This document shows, one piece after another, positions 9,174-17,225 of a DNA stretch of 64,000 nt. The translations under genes were made by a program, and so were the position numbers. This stretch comes from JBGTFE01 sp036403235 (GTDB taxonomy: Bacteria; Acidobacteriota; Blastocatellia; Pyrinomonadales; Pyrinomonadaceae): contig DASWRI010000062.1 in assembly GCA_036403235.1 (NCBI GenBank), forward strand, positions 3,674 to 67,673. Direction: 5' to 3'. The stretch's first letter is position 1, and each line of letters begins with the position of its first letter. The notes under the pieces are model-generated. The model did no database searches. It saw only the letters and a list, made by a program, of their open reading frames with translations, and was not told where the DNA came from.

Positions 9174-10877
9174 TTATTTCCAAAATTCCGCAATGTCCAA
9201 AGCATCGAGAAAATGCGTTCGTTTGGTTGTTTCTTCGTTATCATTTTTGTCGAACAAAACCGCGTCGAAAAATAAAGTTCCATCTTCGACAAAAAGTTTT
9301 TCGAAGTTATCGTAACGATGAGCAATCAATTTTGCCCGCGCATCAACTTCCTGCTGAGTCTTTTCAGTATTATCGGCAACAAACAAACCTTCGCGTAAAA
9401 CGTGCAACTGTGAATTCGGCAGATTGTTTTTATCGTCGTCATCTTTTTCAGTCATTGCTTCGACACGCTTTTCAAGTTTTTCAAAATGATGATTCTCAAT
9501 CCAGTATTGCTGAGTCTGGTCTTTATCTTTTAATGCCTCATCTTTCGGTGTAACAACATATGGACGAGCGACAAACGGGGTTTTTTCACGGATTTCATCC
9601 AGCGTCGTGCCGCTCGAATCGTAAAGAATGTGATAATCGAACGCTGAAAGCGAACTCGAAATTTGCTTGCTCTTTTTCGCCGACTGCAAAAGCTCTTCGG
9701 CTAGATGATAAGCCTGATGAAACGGAAAATGCGGCTTGATAATCGCAATTCCCGCACAAATGCCCAAATCAATTCCATCAGGAAAAACTTCTTTGATTTT
9801 TAGATTATCTTTAGTTTCCGCGACAAATTTATTTAGAAAATCTTTAGTGAATTTAATTGCGTATTGCCCGTCGCAAATTATTGTCAAATCATCTCCGCCC
9901 AAAACCAAAGGAATTGCCGGAACTTCGATTGAATCTTTTAATTTATCTTTTCTCCTCGCACGATATGCGTCTTGTAAATTTTTCAAAGCGAAAGCTGCTG
10001 CTTTTTCCGTGCATTCATCAAGTCCAAGCGAGAACTTTCGATATTTTTCACGATATTCCTTTCCGTCTTTTGCTTTAATATGTTTCTGAAACTTGAGAAA
10101 AATCCGTCCTAAACCGTTTCCGTCGCCGTGAATCACGGCGAACCATTTTGTATCTTCAAAACGCCTGTCTAAATCATTTGAATTTTTAGCAAAATATACA
10201 TCCGATTCGATTTTTCTAATCGTTTCTTCAAGCCTGTCCTTGCCCCTTTTTAAGTTTTCCTGTTTGGTAATTGAAACAATGGAATGAGGTTTTTCTTCTT
10301 CTTTCTTTATCGATTCGTGAACATAAAGTTTTTCGGCAGGCAAATTGCTCGAATTACACTGAGCAACAAACGGAATGCGTTGAAAGCGTTGGAGATTGCT
10401 CGGAAATTGATAGCGATTTTTTTCAAGTGTTTCGTGAACATTGCTAACTGCGTCGTCTAAATTTTCCGCTTCGTTTTTATCTGGATTATTTTTGACTTCG
10501 CAAATCGCGCCGTGCACGGTTAATCCGGGCATTTTGATTAAAGCGTTTTTTGTGACTTCACGGACGATGTGTTTTGAAATAGTTTTGTCTTTGTCATCGT
10601 CAATCAACAAAATCGCTTTGCCAGAAGTAGCGATAATCACTTCGACCTTATTTCCGTCACTGATTTCGGGATTTTTGCTTTTATCTGACAAATTTTTTCT
10701 GAGTTCGCCCGGATTATCGTCGTAAATCTCTAAATTCGTTTCCGCTTTAACTGCTTCCAAAACGATTTTCGTGCCGATTTGATAGGTCAATTCGGATGCG
10801 CCGACGTTTTCGCGGAGCTTGTTGGTTGAAAAAATATAGCGTTGGTTTCCTGATGTTTCGAGCAATACAATATACAT
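9174..10877 (-). CDS. cas10: Cas10, HD-less, with intact GGDD palm
   Basis: This is the large subunit of a type III effector, and the presumed cyclic oligoadenylate synthase (567 aa). It begins MYIVLLETSGNQRYIFSTNK, directly in the first palm-type domain, which carries HGDGNGLGR near 250-258. The second palm has the catalytic LGGDDLTIICDG, with GGDD at 327-330. No N-terminal HD nuclease domain is present, so ssDNA cleavage is not predicted. The chain is short for Cas10 (usually 700-900 aa). It is the first gene of the leftward operon, 12 nt before the RAMP fusion. No Shine-Dalgarno site lies at normal spacing; a pyrimidine run there matches part of the CRISPR repeat. The cA4 product is inferred from the Can2 and Crn2 neighbours. 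Confidence 0.9.
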   Translation of the reverse strand: MYIVLLETSGNQRYIFSTNKLRENVGASELTYQIGTKIVLEAVKAETNLEIYDDNPGELRKNLSDKSKNPEISDGNKVEVIIATSGKAILLIDDDKDKTISKHIVREVTKNALIKMPGLTVHGAICEVKNNPDKNEAENLDDAVSNVHETLEKNRYQFPSNLQRFQRIPFVAQCNSSNLPAEKLYVHESIKKEEEKPHSIVSITKQENLKRGKDRLEETIRKIESDVYFAKNSNDLDRRFEDTKWFAVIHGDGNGLGRIFLKFQKHIKAKDGKEYREKYRKFSLGLDECTEKAAAFALKNLQDAYRARRKDKLKDSIEVPAIPLVLGGDDLTIICDGQYAIKFTKDFLNKFVAETKDNLKIKEVFPDGIDLGICAGIAIIKPHFPFHQAYHLAEELLQSAKKSKQISSSLSAFDYHILYDSSGTTLDEIREKTPFVARPYVVTPKDEALKDKDQTQQYWIENHHFEKLEKRVEAMTEKDDDDKNNLPNSQLHVLREGLFVADNTEKTQQEVDARAKLIAHRYDNFEKLFVEDGTLFFDAVLFDKNDNEETTKRTHFLDALDIAEFWK

Positions 10878-10971
10878 AAATTTCGGGAGAAGGTTTGAGC
10901 CTTCCGCAAGCTTGGCTGGTTAATCTTAGGTGTTTCGGTTTCTTTATAACATAGTTTTTCTAAAGAACAAA
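10878..10971 (-). promoter_or_regulatory. Promoter and 5' UTR of the cas10 operon
   Basis: This 94-bp gap precedes cas10. On the minus strand TTGTTC is followed 15 nt later by TTATAA, a plausible sigma-70 promoter. Between it and the ATG are an imperfect GC-rich palindrome (CTTGCGGAAGG region, 10897-10912) and the 11-mer AAACCTTCTCC at 10896-10886. That 11-mer ends 8 nt before the ATG and is identical to a segment of the array 1 repeat on the + strand, so it is complementary to the pre-crRNA repeat. No purine-rich ribosome binding site is seen at that spacing. Confidence 0.5.
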
Positions 10972-13203
10972 TTATTTTTTCGACAGAAGTAAATTTGGCT
11001 TTAATTTTTGCAAAACACGGAAAAACCTGGCCGCGACGGGTGAGGCAATTTTCCCGCCGGTAAAGCCCCGTTCCATATCCAAATTAATTTCGTTGCGCGG
11101 CAAACCGACCCAGACTCCGACGACGATTTTGGGCGTAACGGCGAAAAACCACATATCGGCGACCATTCCCGAACCTGTTTTCGCCGAAATTTCAAAATTT
11201 TCCGGCAGATTCGCCGATTGTTTGAAATTCGGCGCGGTGCCGATTTCACTCAAAACCAGCTTCATCATTTCGTTTGTCTCCGATGCGCTTCGAACCGACG
11301 CGATTCGTTTCGCCGCGTCTTTTGCAAACAAAATCTTTCGGCCGTTTTGCAGATAAAATTTGTTCGGCGTCGCTTTGACGAAAACGCCCCGGTTGGCAAA
11401 AATCGAATAAGCGGAAATCATATCGAGCAGGGTCGTTTCCGAATTTTTTGAGCCGCCGATTGCCGACATTCCGCTCGTTTCGGGATTTGAACCGGTCAAT
11501 TTTCCGACAAACTCGACGGCTTTTTCTATGCCGACAGATTCTGCCGCCGCGACCGCGTGAAAGTTGTAGCTTTTCGCCAAACCGACTGTCGCCGTTGATT
11601 TTTCGCCGATGTTTTTGGTCGGATGAAAGCTGACCGCATCTGTTTCGGGATTGATAATGGTTTCGGGTGTAAAGGGTTTGCCGTTCCAGACGCCGCTTTC
11701 TATTGCCTGCAAATAGTAGAATGGTTTTATCGCGCTGGCGGGCGAGCGGCGTGTCAAAGCAAAATTCATCTCAGACGAATTTCCGCCATACATCGCCAGT
11801 ATTTCGCCCGTTTCCGCTTCGGTTGCAACGAGCGAGACTTGCGGTTTGACCGATTTGCAGTCAATATTTTCCGGATTTTGCCGGATACATTCGGTATAAA
11901 TTTGCTTAGAGATGTCGGCGATTGCTTTTTCGGAAATTTCGGTTGCGCTCTTTTGCAGACGATAATCGAGCGTCGTAAAAATTTGCAGGCGGCCTTCGGT
12001 TTCACGGATTTCCGACAAATTTTCGGGCAGATGACTCGCGACATACGCGGAAAAGAGACGGCTGTAGGCGTCCGCCGGCCGCTCGGCGCGATTCGCGCTG
12101 GCAAAGACGAATTTCAAAGGCTCATTTTTAGCTTTTTCTATAATTTCGGCGAAATACTTTTCCGGGTAATTGCGGCTCATCAAATCCAAAATTCGATTGC
12201 GCCTGCCGATTAATTTTTCATAATCGTTTTTGCGCGCCAAACCGATGTAAAATGAAGGCTTGTGAATCATTCCGGCAAGCGTCGCAGATTCGGATAAACT
12301 CAGCGCCGAAACCGGTTTGCCGAAATATTCCTGACTTGCCGAAACAACGCCCTGAAGCTCGACGCCTTCGGACGCGCCGAGCGGAACCATAGACAAATAC
12401 GCCGCCAGTATTTCGTCTTTGCTCATCATTTCTTCAGCGGCGAGCGCGAAAGGAATTTCCATCAGTTTGCGCTGCGCTGTTTCGGGCAGAAAGCCCAGAT
12501 ATGTCTGCCAAAATTCTTCCTTCGAACCTTTGAGAACATTATTCTTCAAAAGCTGCTGAGTAATCGAGCTTCCGCCGCCGCGAAACGTCAAAAGCCGGTA
12601 GCCGATGCCGAAAACGTCGATGCCGGAATGCTCAAAAAACCTCGCGTCTTCCGCGCTCGTAACGGCGTCGGCGAGCGTTTCGGGAATCGCGTCAACGTTC
12701 AAAATCGTTCGGCGAACTCTCTGTTCGCGCAGAGACTCGTCATTGATAAACTTAATAAACGAGCGCATCAGCAAAGGCTCGATTTCGATTTCCCCGGCTT
12801 TTTGCCCGCCGATTAGAATTTGTTTGACGCCTTTTTTTTCAAAAACAATCTCGCCGCTCGCAAAAGCGTCCGAACGCGACACGAATTTGACCGAATTTTT
12901 ATTGAACGAATAACTTCCTGCCGATTGGCTTTCCGATAAATCATAACCCGCTTGATTGAAATAGTCGGTCAAATCCTGCTCGGAAAATTCTTCGCCGACG
13001 CGCAAAGTCAAAGGCGCGTAAAAAACTTCGAGTTCGGAGCGGTTTTGCATTTCGCCCGGATTATTTGCTTGCAGATGCACGAAAGCCGCTCGATAAGACG
13101 CATAGAAAAGCCCGGCGAAAAGCGTCCAGAAAACGGCGAAATTGATTAGAAAAGCGCGCGCCGAGGTTTTGCGAAAAATTTTTGCGAAATTGAAATTCGT
13201 CAT
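10972..13203 (-). CDS. Class A penicillin-binding protein
   Basis: This is a bifunctional peptidoglycan synthase (743 aa). A short cytoplasmic N-terminus and one membrane anchor (about residues 18-38) precede a GT51 glycosyltransferase domain with SAEDARFFEHSG (catalytic E185) and SSITQQLLKN. The transpeptidase domain has all three motifs: SAIK (S490, K493), SYN within KSYNFHAVAAAE, and KTG at 675-677. Both activities therefore look intact. A GGGAG site 8 nt upstream supports the ATG at 13203, which overlaps the stop of the preceding small membrane-protein gene. It ends a leftward envelope-related operon placed between the two CRISPR modules, an unusual place for a cell-wall synthase. Confidence 0.9.
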   Translation of the reverse strand: MTNFNFAKIFRKTSARAFLINFAVFWTLFAGLFYASYRAAFVHLQANNPGEMQNRSELEVFYAPLTLRVGEEFSEQDLTDYFNQAGYDLSESQSAGSYSFNKNSVKFVSRSDAFASGEIVFEKKGVKQILIGGQKAGEIEIEPLLMRSFIKFINDESLREQRVRRTILNVDAIPETLADAVTSAEDARFFEHSGIDVFGIGYRLLTFRGGGSSITQQLLKNNVLKGSKEEFWQTYLGFLPETAQRKLMEIPFALAAEEMMSKDEILAAYLSMVPLGASEGVELQGVVSASQEYFGKPVSALSLSESATLAGMIHKPSFYIGLARKNDYEKLIGRRNRILDLMSRNYPEKYFAEIIEKAKNEPLKFVFASANRAERPADAYSRLFSAYVASHLPENLSEIRETEGRLQIFTTLDYRLQKSATEISEKAIADISKQIYTECIRQNPENIDCKSVKPQVSLVATEAETGEILAMYGGNSSEMNFALTRRSPASAIKPFYYLQAIESGVWNGKPFTPETIINPETDAVSFHPTKNIGEKSTATVGLAKSYNFHAVAAAESVGIEKAVEFVGKLTGSNPETSGMSAIGGSKNSETTLLDMISAYSIFANRGVFVKATPNKFYLQNGRKILFAKDAAKRIASVRSASETNEMMKLVLSEIGTAPNFKQSANLPENFEISAKTGSGMVADMWFFAVTPKIVVGVWVGLPRNEINLDMERGFTGGKIASPVAARFFRVLQKLKPNLLLSKK

Positions 13204-13571
13204 AATTTTATCTCCCGAGTTTTTCTTTTTATAATCAGCATTTTGCAAATCGGTCGTGAATTAAAATTCGTTCCGGCAATTTCCGCCGGCTTTCTTTTCA
13301 AGCCGCCGCCGATTGCCAAACCCGCAAAACCGGCGACGTAAAAAACGCTCGAAATTAGAAAACTGATTTTCGGCGAAACGCCCATCCGGTCGAAAACGCC
13401 GATACAAAATAGCTGTAAAATCAAAAAACCGGACGCGCACAACGCAAAAATCGCCAGTGTTTTGGCAAAGCGCAGAAAATCGAAAAACAAACTCTTCGCC
13501 TGGCCGGCGAAGTTTTCCCAATCAGCCGAAAAGCTGATTCTCGCCGGATAAATTTTGTCGTTGTTTTCCAT
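13200..13571 (-). CDS. Small two-helix membrane protein
   Basis: This 123-aa protein has two hydrophobic segments, near residues 33-58 and 68-90, joined by the short loop DRMGVSPK, and a basic C-terminus. I do not recognise a family. The ATG overlaps the DUF4407 stop as TGATG, and its stop overlaps the PBP start, so the three genes are translationally coupled. Context suggests an inner-membrane partner of the DUF4407 protein or of the penicillin-binding protein. Confidence 0.7.
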   Translation of the reverse strand: MENNDKIYPARISFSADWENFAGQAKSLFFDFLRFAKTLAIFALCASGFLILQLFCIGVFDRMGVSPKISFLISSVFYVAGFAGLAIGGGLKRKPAEIAGTNFNSRPICKMLIIKRKTREIKL

Positions 13572-15013
13572 CAAACTGTTTGTGCCGGTTCAAATTGTAA
13601 AATCAACTTTTGGTCGCTTTCGAGCTGCGGCAAAAGCGGTAAATCTTCCCAGATTTCGTGCCCCTCCGACGAAAAGACCCCGGTCAATTTCAAATTTTCC
13701 GCGCCGGTTTCGTCGGCGATAGTTTTAATGTCGCCGCCTAATTCATTCAGCGAAATTTCGCGCCGGACGCTTTCGGGAAGCTGCAGCTTAATTTGCAAAT
13801 CGTCGCAGCCGACGACTTCGACCGCGATTTCCTCGCCGAATTTTATATCCGAATTTTTCGCCGCGCGATGTCTAAACGTCCTGTTTTCAATTTCCCGTAA
13901 AACTTCGGCCGATATTTTTTCGGCGACCTTTCGTTCGGCTTTATGACGCAGATTTTCGATTTCGTCCCGGATAATCGAAGCCGAAATTCTGTCTTCGACG
14001 GCTTTTCGGATATTCCGGCGGCGATTGTTTTCCGCTTCGATTTCTTCAACGGTTTCCGTTTCGACGGCTTCGAGCGCGGCGTCATAGACGCTTTTTTTGC
14101 CGAAAACTTTGATGGAAAGCGGTAAAGTCTCCAAAAACAACAAGCCGAGAAACAGAGGAAAATAGACAAGCGCGGCGCCGGGCTGGGTTTTGATAATGTC
14201 GAAAAGCGCTTCGTGTTTGGCCAAAACGCCGTCCGATTCGGCGTTCGCGTCGCCGATTTTTCTGGTTTCGTCCTCGATTGCGCCGCGAATCTCCGCCAGA
14301 CGTTTTTTATTCTCCGATAAAGTTTCCGCCGAATCGGTCTTGAATTCCTTGTATTTCGCGTCGGCTTCGGCAAAAGCGGTGTTTTTGCGGGCGGCAGCCG
14401 GGCCATCGCCTTTTTTACCCGAACCGCTCGCGCCTTCGATTTCGCCGATGACGGCGTTTTCTTTTGAGTCGCGGTCGGCTTTGAGTTCGTCCAGACGGTT
14501 TTCGATTTCCCTGTTCGACGTTAGCAGCGAATCAATCTCGGTCTGAAAACGGTCGGTCGCGTTTTGACGGGAATTAGCCGAGACGGTCTGGCTTTTTCGC
14601 GCCATTTCAAAAGCGATTTCCTTGCGGAACAGATGCATCAAAAGCGGCTCGCCGACGATTAAAGCGAGAGAAATCGTCAGTATAAAGCGTTGGGCGACGG
14701 AGATTCTGCTCATCTCGTCCTTGCGAAACGAAGTTAAAACCGCGCGGTCGAGCGAATAAATTAAAATTCCCCAGAAAATGCCGCCGAGCAAAGCCGCGCC
14801 GGCCGGAATAACGAAAGTATGCGAGAGAAAAAACGCGAAGGAAACGCTGGCTAAAACGGCGATAAAAGCCATAATCACGCCGATTGCCGTATATTTGCCG
14901 TGATTGGTCGGACAATTTTCCAGAATCGAAGGCACGACGCCCGCCGACCACCAAAAGAATTTACGGATTGGAATTCCAAATTTTTTTAGTTTATGCATAA
15001 ATGTTTCACTCAT
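13571..15013 (-). CDS. DUF4407-like membrane protein with long coiled coil
   Basis: This protein of about 480 aa begins with a conserved motif-like stretch (FFWWSAGVVPSILENCPTNH) followed by two membrane helices and a third near residues 95-120. A long charged, Ala/Glu-rich segment (about 150-260) follows, predicted to be a coiled coil, then another membrane helix (GAALVYFPLFLGLLFLETLPL) and a soluble alpha/beta tail. The architecture resembles DUF4407 membrane proteins, whose function is unknown. No strong Shine-Dalgarno is seen; 15013 is the first ATG of the conserved region. It is the second gene of the block that ends with the class A PBP. Confidence 0.72.
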   Translation of the reverse strand: MSETFMHKLKKFGIPIRKFFWWSAGVVPSILENCPTNHGKYTAIGVIMAFIAVLASVSFAFFLSHTFVIPAGAALLGGIFWGILIYSLDRAVLTSFRKDEMSRISVAQRFILTISLALIVGEPLLMHLFRKEIAFEMARKSQTVSANSRQNATDRFQTEIDSLLTSNREIENRLDELKADRDSKENAVIGEIEGASGSGKKGDGPAAARKNTAFAEADAKYKEFKTDSAETLSENKKRLAEIRGAIEDETRKIGDANAESDGVLAKHEALFDIIKTQPGAALVYFPLFLGLLFLETLPLSIKVFGKKSVYDAALEAVETETVEEIEAENNRRRNIRKAVEDRISASIIRDEIENLRHKAERKVAEKISAEVLREIENRTFRHRAAKNSDIKFGEEIAVEVVGCDDLQIKLQLPESVRREISLNELGGDIKTIADETGAENLKLTGVFSSEGHEIWEDLPLLPQLESDQKLILQFEPAQTV

Positions 15014-15094
15014 TTTTTTTCTATAACAACTAAACCGGAACAATCATAACGCGGAAAAACATTCATCCGGTTTCCGGCAAACTTGCCTGACCTT

Positions 15095-15571
15095 TTACCT
15101 TTTACTTTTTACCTCTTCGGCGTCTTTAAACTCGCGTGTAAAAAGCTTGAAAGGCTTGCCGCTTTCGGGTTCAAAACCGGGTGTGTAGCTCCAAACTCTG
15201 CCTTTGTCCGTGTCGGCAAACCAGCAAAGCGGCTTTCCCGTGCGGCGGTCAAAACAGACCTTTCCGCCGACGGTATAGATAAGCAGACAAATCGCGGCCT
15301 GGATACCGATTAAAGCCAAAGCTCCGTAAAATCTCTTTTTGCCGAAAATCAGATACCACGCCAGCATCGGGAAAATCGCCGTCAACGCAATAACAATCGC
15401 GGTAGAAAAAAGCTGCGCGAGATAATAATCCAGCCCGAGCCGCGAAGTTACCCAATCTTCGACGCTCGAATACAAAAAATGAGAAAGCCCGAAAAAGAAA
15501 CACACGCCGATAAAAAACAAACCGACCGCAGCGGCTGAGACGAGAAGAATTCTTTTTTTCAGATTTTTCAT
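15095..15571 (-). CDS. Membrane protein, unknown
   Basis: This 158-aa protein has three hydrophobic segments (about residues 8-31, 50-75 and 81-100) and a soluble C-terminal part with FDRRTGKPLCWFADTDKGRVW, which looks like a short beta-hairpin region facing one side of the membrane. I do not recognise a family. The ATG at 15571 has GGAGG 8 nt upstream. It is the first gene of the leftward envelope block and is shielded from array 2 transcription by a terminator-like hairpin just upstream. Confidence 0.75.
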   Translation of the reverse strand: MKNLKKRILLVSAAAVGLFFIGVCFFFGLSHFLYSSVEDWVTSRLGLDYYLAQLFSTAIVIALTAIFPMLAWYLIFGKKRFYGALALIGIQAAICLLIYTVGGKVCFDRRTGKPLCWFADTDKGRVWSYTPGFEPESGKPFKLFTREFKDAEEVKSKR

Positions 15572-15589
15572 TAACCGCGACCTCCAAAA

Positions 15590-15627
15590 CAAAAAAGACT
15601 TTTAATTCATACAGGAATTAAAAGTCT
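15590..15627 (-). terminator. Terminator-like hairpin at the distal end of array 2
   Basis: A 13-bp perfect stem (15596-15608 with 15615-15627) and 6-nt loop are followed on the minus strand by a T-rich run (complement of the A run at 15591-15596). It is placed to stop the leftward array 2 transcript before the membrane-protein operon. Confidence 0.75.
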
Positions 15628-15652
15628 AAAACAGAAAAATAAAATTAAACGA

Positions 15653-15670
15653 TTCGGCAAACTTGCCGAA
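15653..15670. repeat. Dispersed 18-bp palindrome, copy 1
   Basis: TTCGGCAAACTTGCCGAA is a palindrome apart from its central pair. Two further copies with other central bases lie at 17176-17193 and 19258-19275, all within 4 kb of the CRISPR accessory region. A partial relative occurs near 15072. Confidence 0.7.
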
Positions 15671-15700
15671 AGATTATCAAAAGCTTTCCGGGCGGAACTG

Positions 15701-16370
15701 TCGCTTAACCGCTTTCAACGCGAAGCCTTTTCCAATATTAGAATGTGCAAAGCAGCAAAGCCGAAAGCCAAGTTTCAATCCGCTTTAAACGCGATGCCTT
15801 CTCCAATACATTAGAGAACTTAAACGGAGGTTTGAGGGATTAGTTTCAATCCGCTTTAAACGCGATGCCTTCTCCAATGAAGTTAGCGCGGATTACTTAA
15901 TCTACGATTAACGTTTCAATCCGCTTTAAACGCGATGCCTTCTCCAATGCAAAACGGAAAGCTCGTTAACTGCGCGATAAAAGTTTCAATCCGCTTTAAA
16001 CGCGATGCCTTCTCCAATTTATCATTGGAGCCATCGCTGCGATTGGAACTAATGTTTCAATCCGCTTTAAACGCGATGCCTTCTCCAATGTGCTACGACG
16101 CAGCGTTTAGAATCCAGAAAAAGTTTCAATCCGCTTTAAACGCGATGCCTTCTCCAATGAATGCATTATAGGTTCCTATTTTAGCTAATTAACGTTTCAA
16201 TCCGCTTTAAACGCGATGCCTTCTCCAATTGAATAGTTCTTTATATGGCCAAAGGAGGCTTATAGTTTCAATCCGCTTTAAACGCGATGCCTTCTCCAAT
16301 GTGGTGATGCCGAATGGTTAGAAACGCAATTTAAGTTTCAATCCGCTTTAAACGCGATGCCTTCTCCAAT
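15701..16370 (-). CRISPR. CRISPR array 2, 10 repeats and 9 spacers
   Basis: Nine identical 36-bp repeats start at 15772, 15843, 15913, 15983, 16054, 16123, 16194, 16265 and 16335. A degenerate terminal repeat at 15701-15736 is changed in its first ten bases and at a few internal sites. The nine spacers are 33-35 nt. The repeat matches array 1 except for two bases (GCGATGCC). The degenerate repeat marks the old, leader-distal end, so transcription and spacer addition come from the right. No spacer is shared with array 1. An open frame through this array is not coding. Confidence 0.98.
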
Positions 16371-16610
16371 AGCTGGCTTTTTAACTGTTGTGAAAACACC
16401 AATTAAACCCTGCGTTTTCCCAACCCCAAATTTTATTGCCGACAGATAACTATTTTGTAGCATAGAAACATCTCTAAGTCCAATAAAATCAACGACTACG
16501 AACCTCCGACCACTCAATCTGACAATAACTTGTATTATTGCAGTAGTTACAAGAATTCGGAGGCTGTCTAACCGGAAACATCCGCAGGTTCGCGGGATTT
16601 TGCTTGTAAA
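16371..16610 (-). promoter_or_regulatory. CRISPR leader of array 2
   Basis: This is non-coding DNA between cas2 and the first repeat. About 140 nt align closely with leader 1, including the shared AAACCCTGCGTTTTCCCAAC block. It also carries the inverted pair CGAACCTCCG (16500-16509) and CCGCAGGTTCG (16582-16592), matching the arrangement in leader 1. The minus-strand array promoter should be here. No gene is seen between 16371 and the cas2 stop. Confidence 0.85.
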
Positions 16611-16669
16611 GAGTTATAAAAAATACGTTTAGCCCTTTTCCGTTTCATACCCGATACAAGATTTATTAC

Positions 16670-16945
16670 TTAAATCACATAGCAAATCTCGTTTTTCTCC
16701 AGCGGTTTTCCGCCGTAAACGTCCGCAAAACCGGCGCACTTTTCGCACATCGGGTAAATTCGCACATTGTCCGTGCGCTTGTCAATTATCAGGCCGATCG
16801 TTTTTTTCATTCGCGCCAGCTCGCGCGGCGTCAGGTCGCATTCAAAAACGCTGAACTGCACCGCGTTTCCAAACCGCAGGAGATTTTTCCGCAGACGCGT
16901 GCGGCGCTTTGTTTCCGTAACGTCATAAGACACAACATATCGCAT
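16670..16945 (-). CDS. cas2: Cas2
   Basis: This 91-aa Cas2 family protein, normally the dimer bridging two Cas1 dimers in the spacer integrase, begins MRYVVSYDVTETKRRTRL. D8 is the usual metal-site Asp, and FGNAVQFSVFECDLT is the typical second-strand region. The C-terminus has CEKC, a variant seen in some Cas2 proteins. Length is normal and the frame intact. It sits 12 nt after a broken cas1 and reads toward leader 2. With cas1 gone, it could only act in adaptation with a Cas1 from elsewhere. Confidence 0.93.
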   Translation of the reverse strand: MRYVVSYDVTETKRRTRLRKNLLRFGNAVQFSVFECDLTPRELARMKKTIGLIIDKRTDNVRIYPMCEKCAGFADVYGGKPLEKNEICYVI

Positions 16946-16957
16946 AAATCATTTATC

Positions 16958-17165
16958 TCAGACAAGCCGGAAAGGCCTGTAGATTGATTCCTCGCCGTTG
17001 ACGACTTTGACCAGAAGATAAACCTGCCTTTTGAGGATTTCCGAATAAGACAAATTTTGAGTCGCGGAAATTCTTCTCCTGGAAGCCATTTTTCGCTCGA
17101 ATTCGCCGAAGAAAATTTTCGACATACTTCCTCCACGCAAAGGAAATAATAATCGAATTTTCGAG
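16958..17165 (-). pseudogene. cas1: Remnant of cas1 (C-terminal end, frameshifted)
   Basis: The minus strand encodes GEFERKMASRRR, then LSYSEILKRQVYLLVKVVNG and YRPFRLV before a stop. This is the pattern of the Cas1 C-terminus, where an ERKM-like helix is followed by a Tyr-rich helix and YRPF. A shifted frame just upstream gives FAWRKYVENFL, which would precede it in Cas1, so there is a frameshift near 17100. The remaining ~250 residues, including the catalytic Glu/His/Asp sites, are absent. An in-frame ATG with a nearby GGAGG could still make a ~55-aa peptide, but not an integrase. Confidence 0.78.
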
Positions 17166-17175
17166 TCGTTCGAGA

Positions 17176-17193
17176 TTCGGCAAATTTGCCGAA
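17176..17193. repeat. Dispersed 18-bp palindrome, copy 2
   Basis: TTCGGCAAATTTGCCGAA is a perfect palindrome located just upstream of the cas1 remnant, near the point where homology to cas1 ends. It matches copies at 15653 and 19258 apart from the two central bases. Confidence 0.7.
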
Positions 17194-17225
17194 AAAGGCG
17201 GCTGATTTTCCTTCAATCCTTAGAA

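Noticed and set aside
15935..16171. Open frame through array 2
   Set aside because: It consists of CRISPR repeats and spacers, so the repeated peptide is an artefact.
283..16334. Possible self-targeting spacers or spacers matching genes in this window
   Set aside because: No match was noticed by eye; only a short AGCTGGCTTT string is shared between one spacer and leader 2, which is too short to matter.
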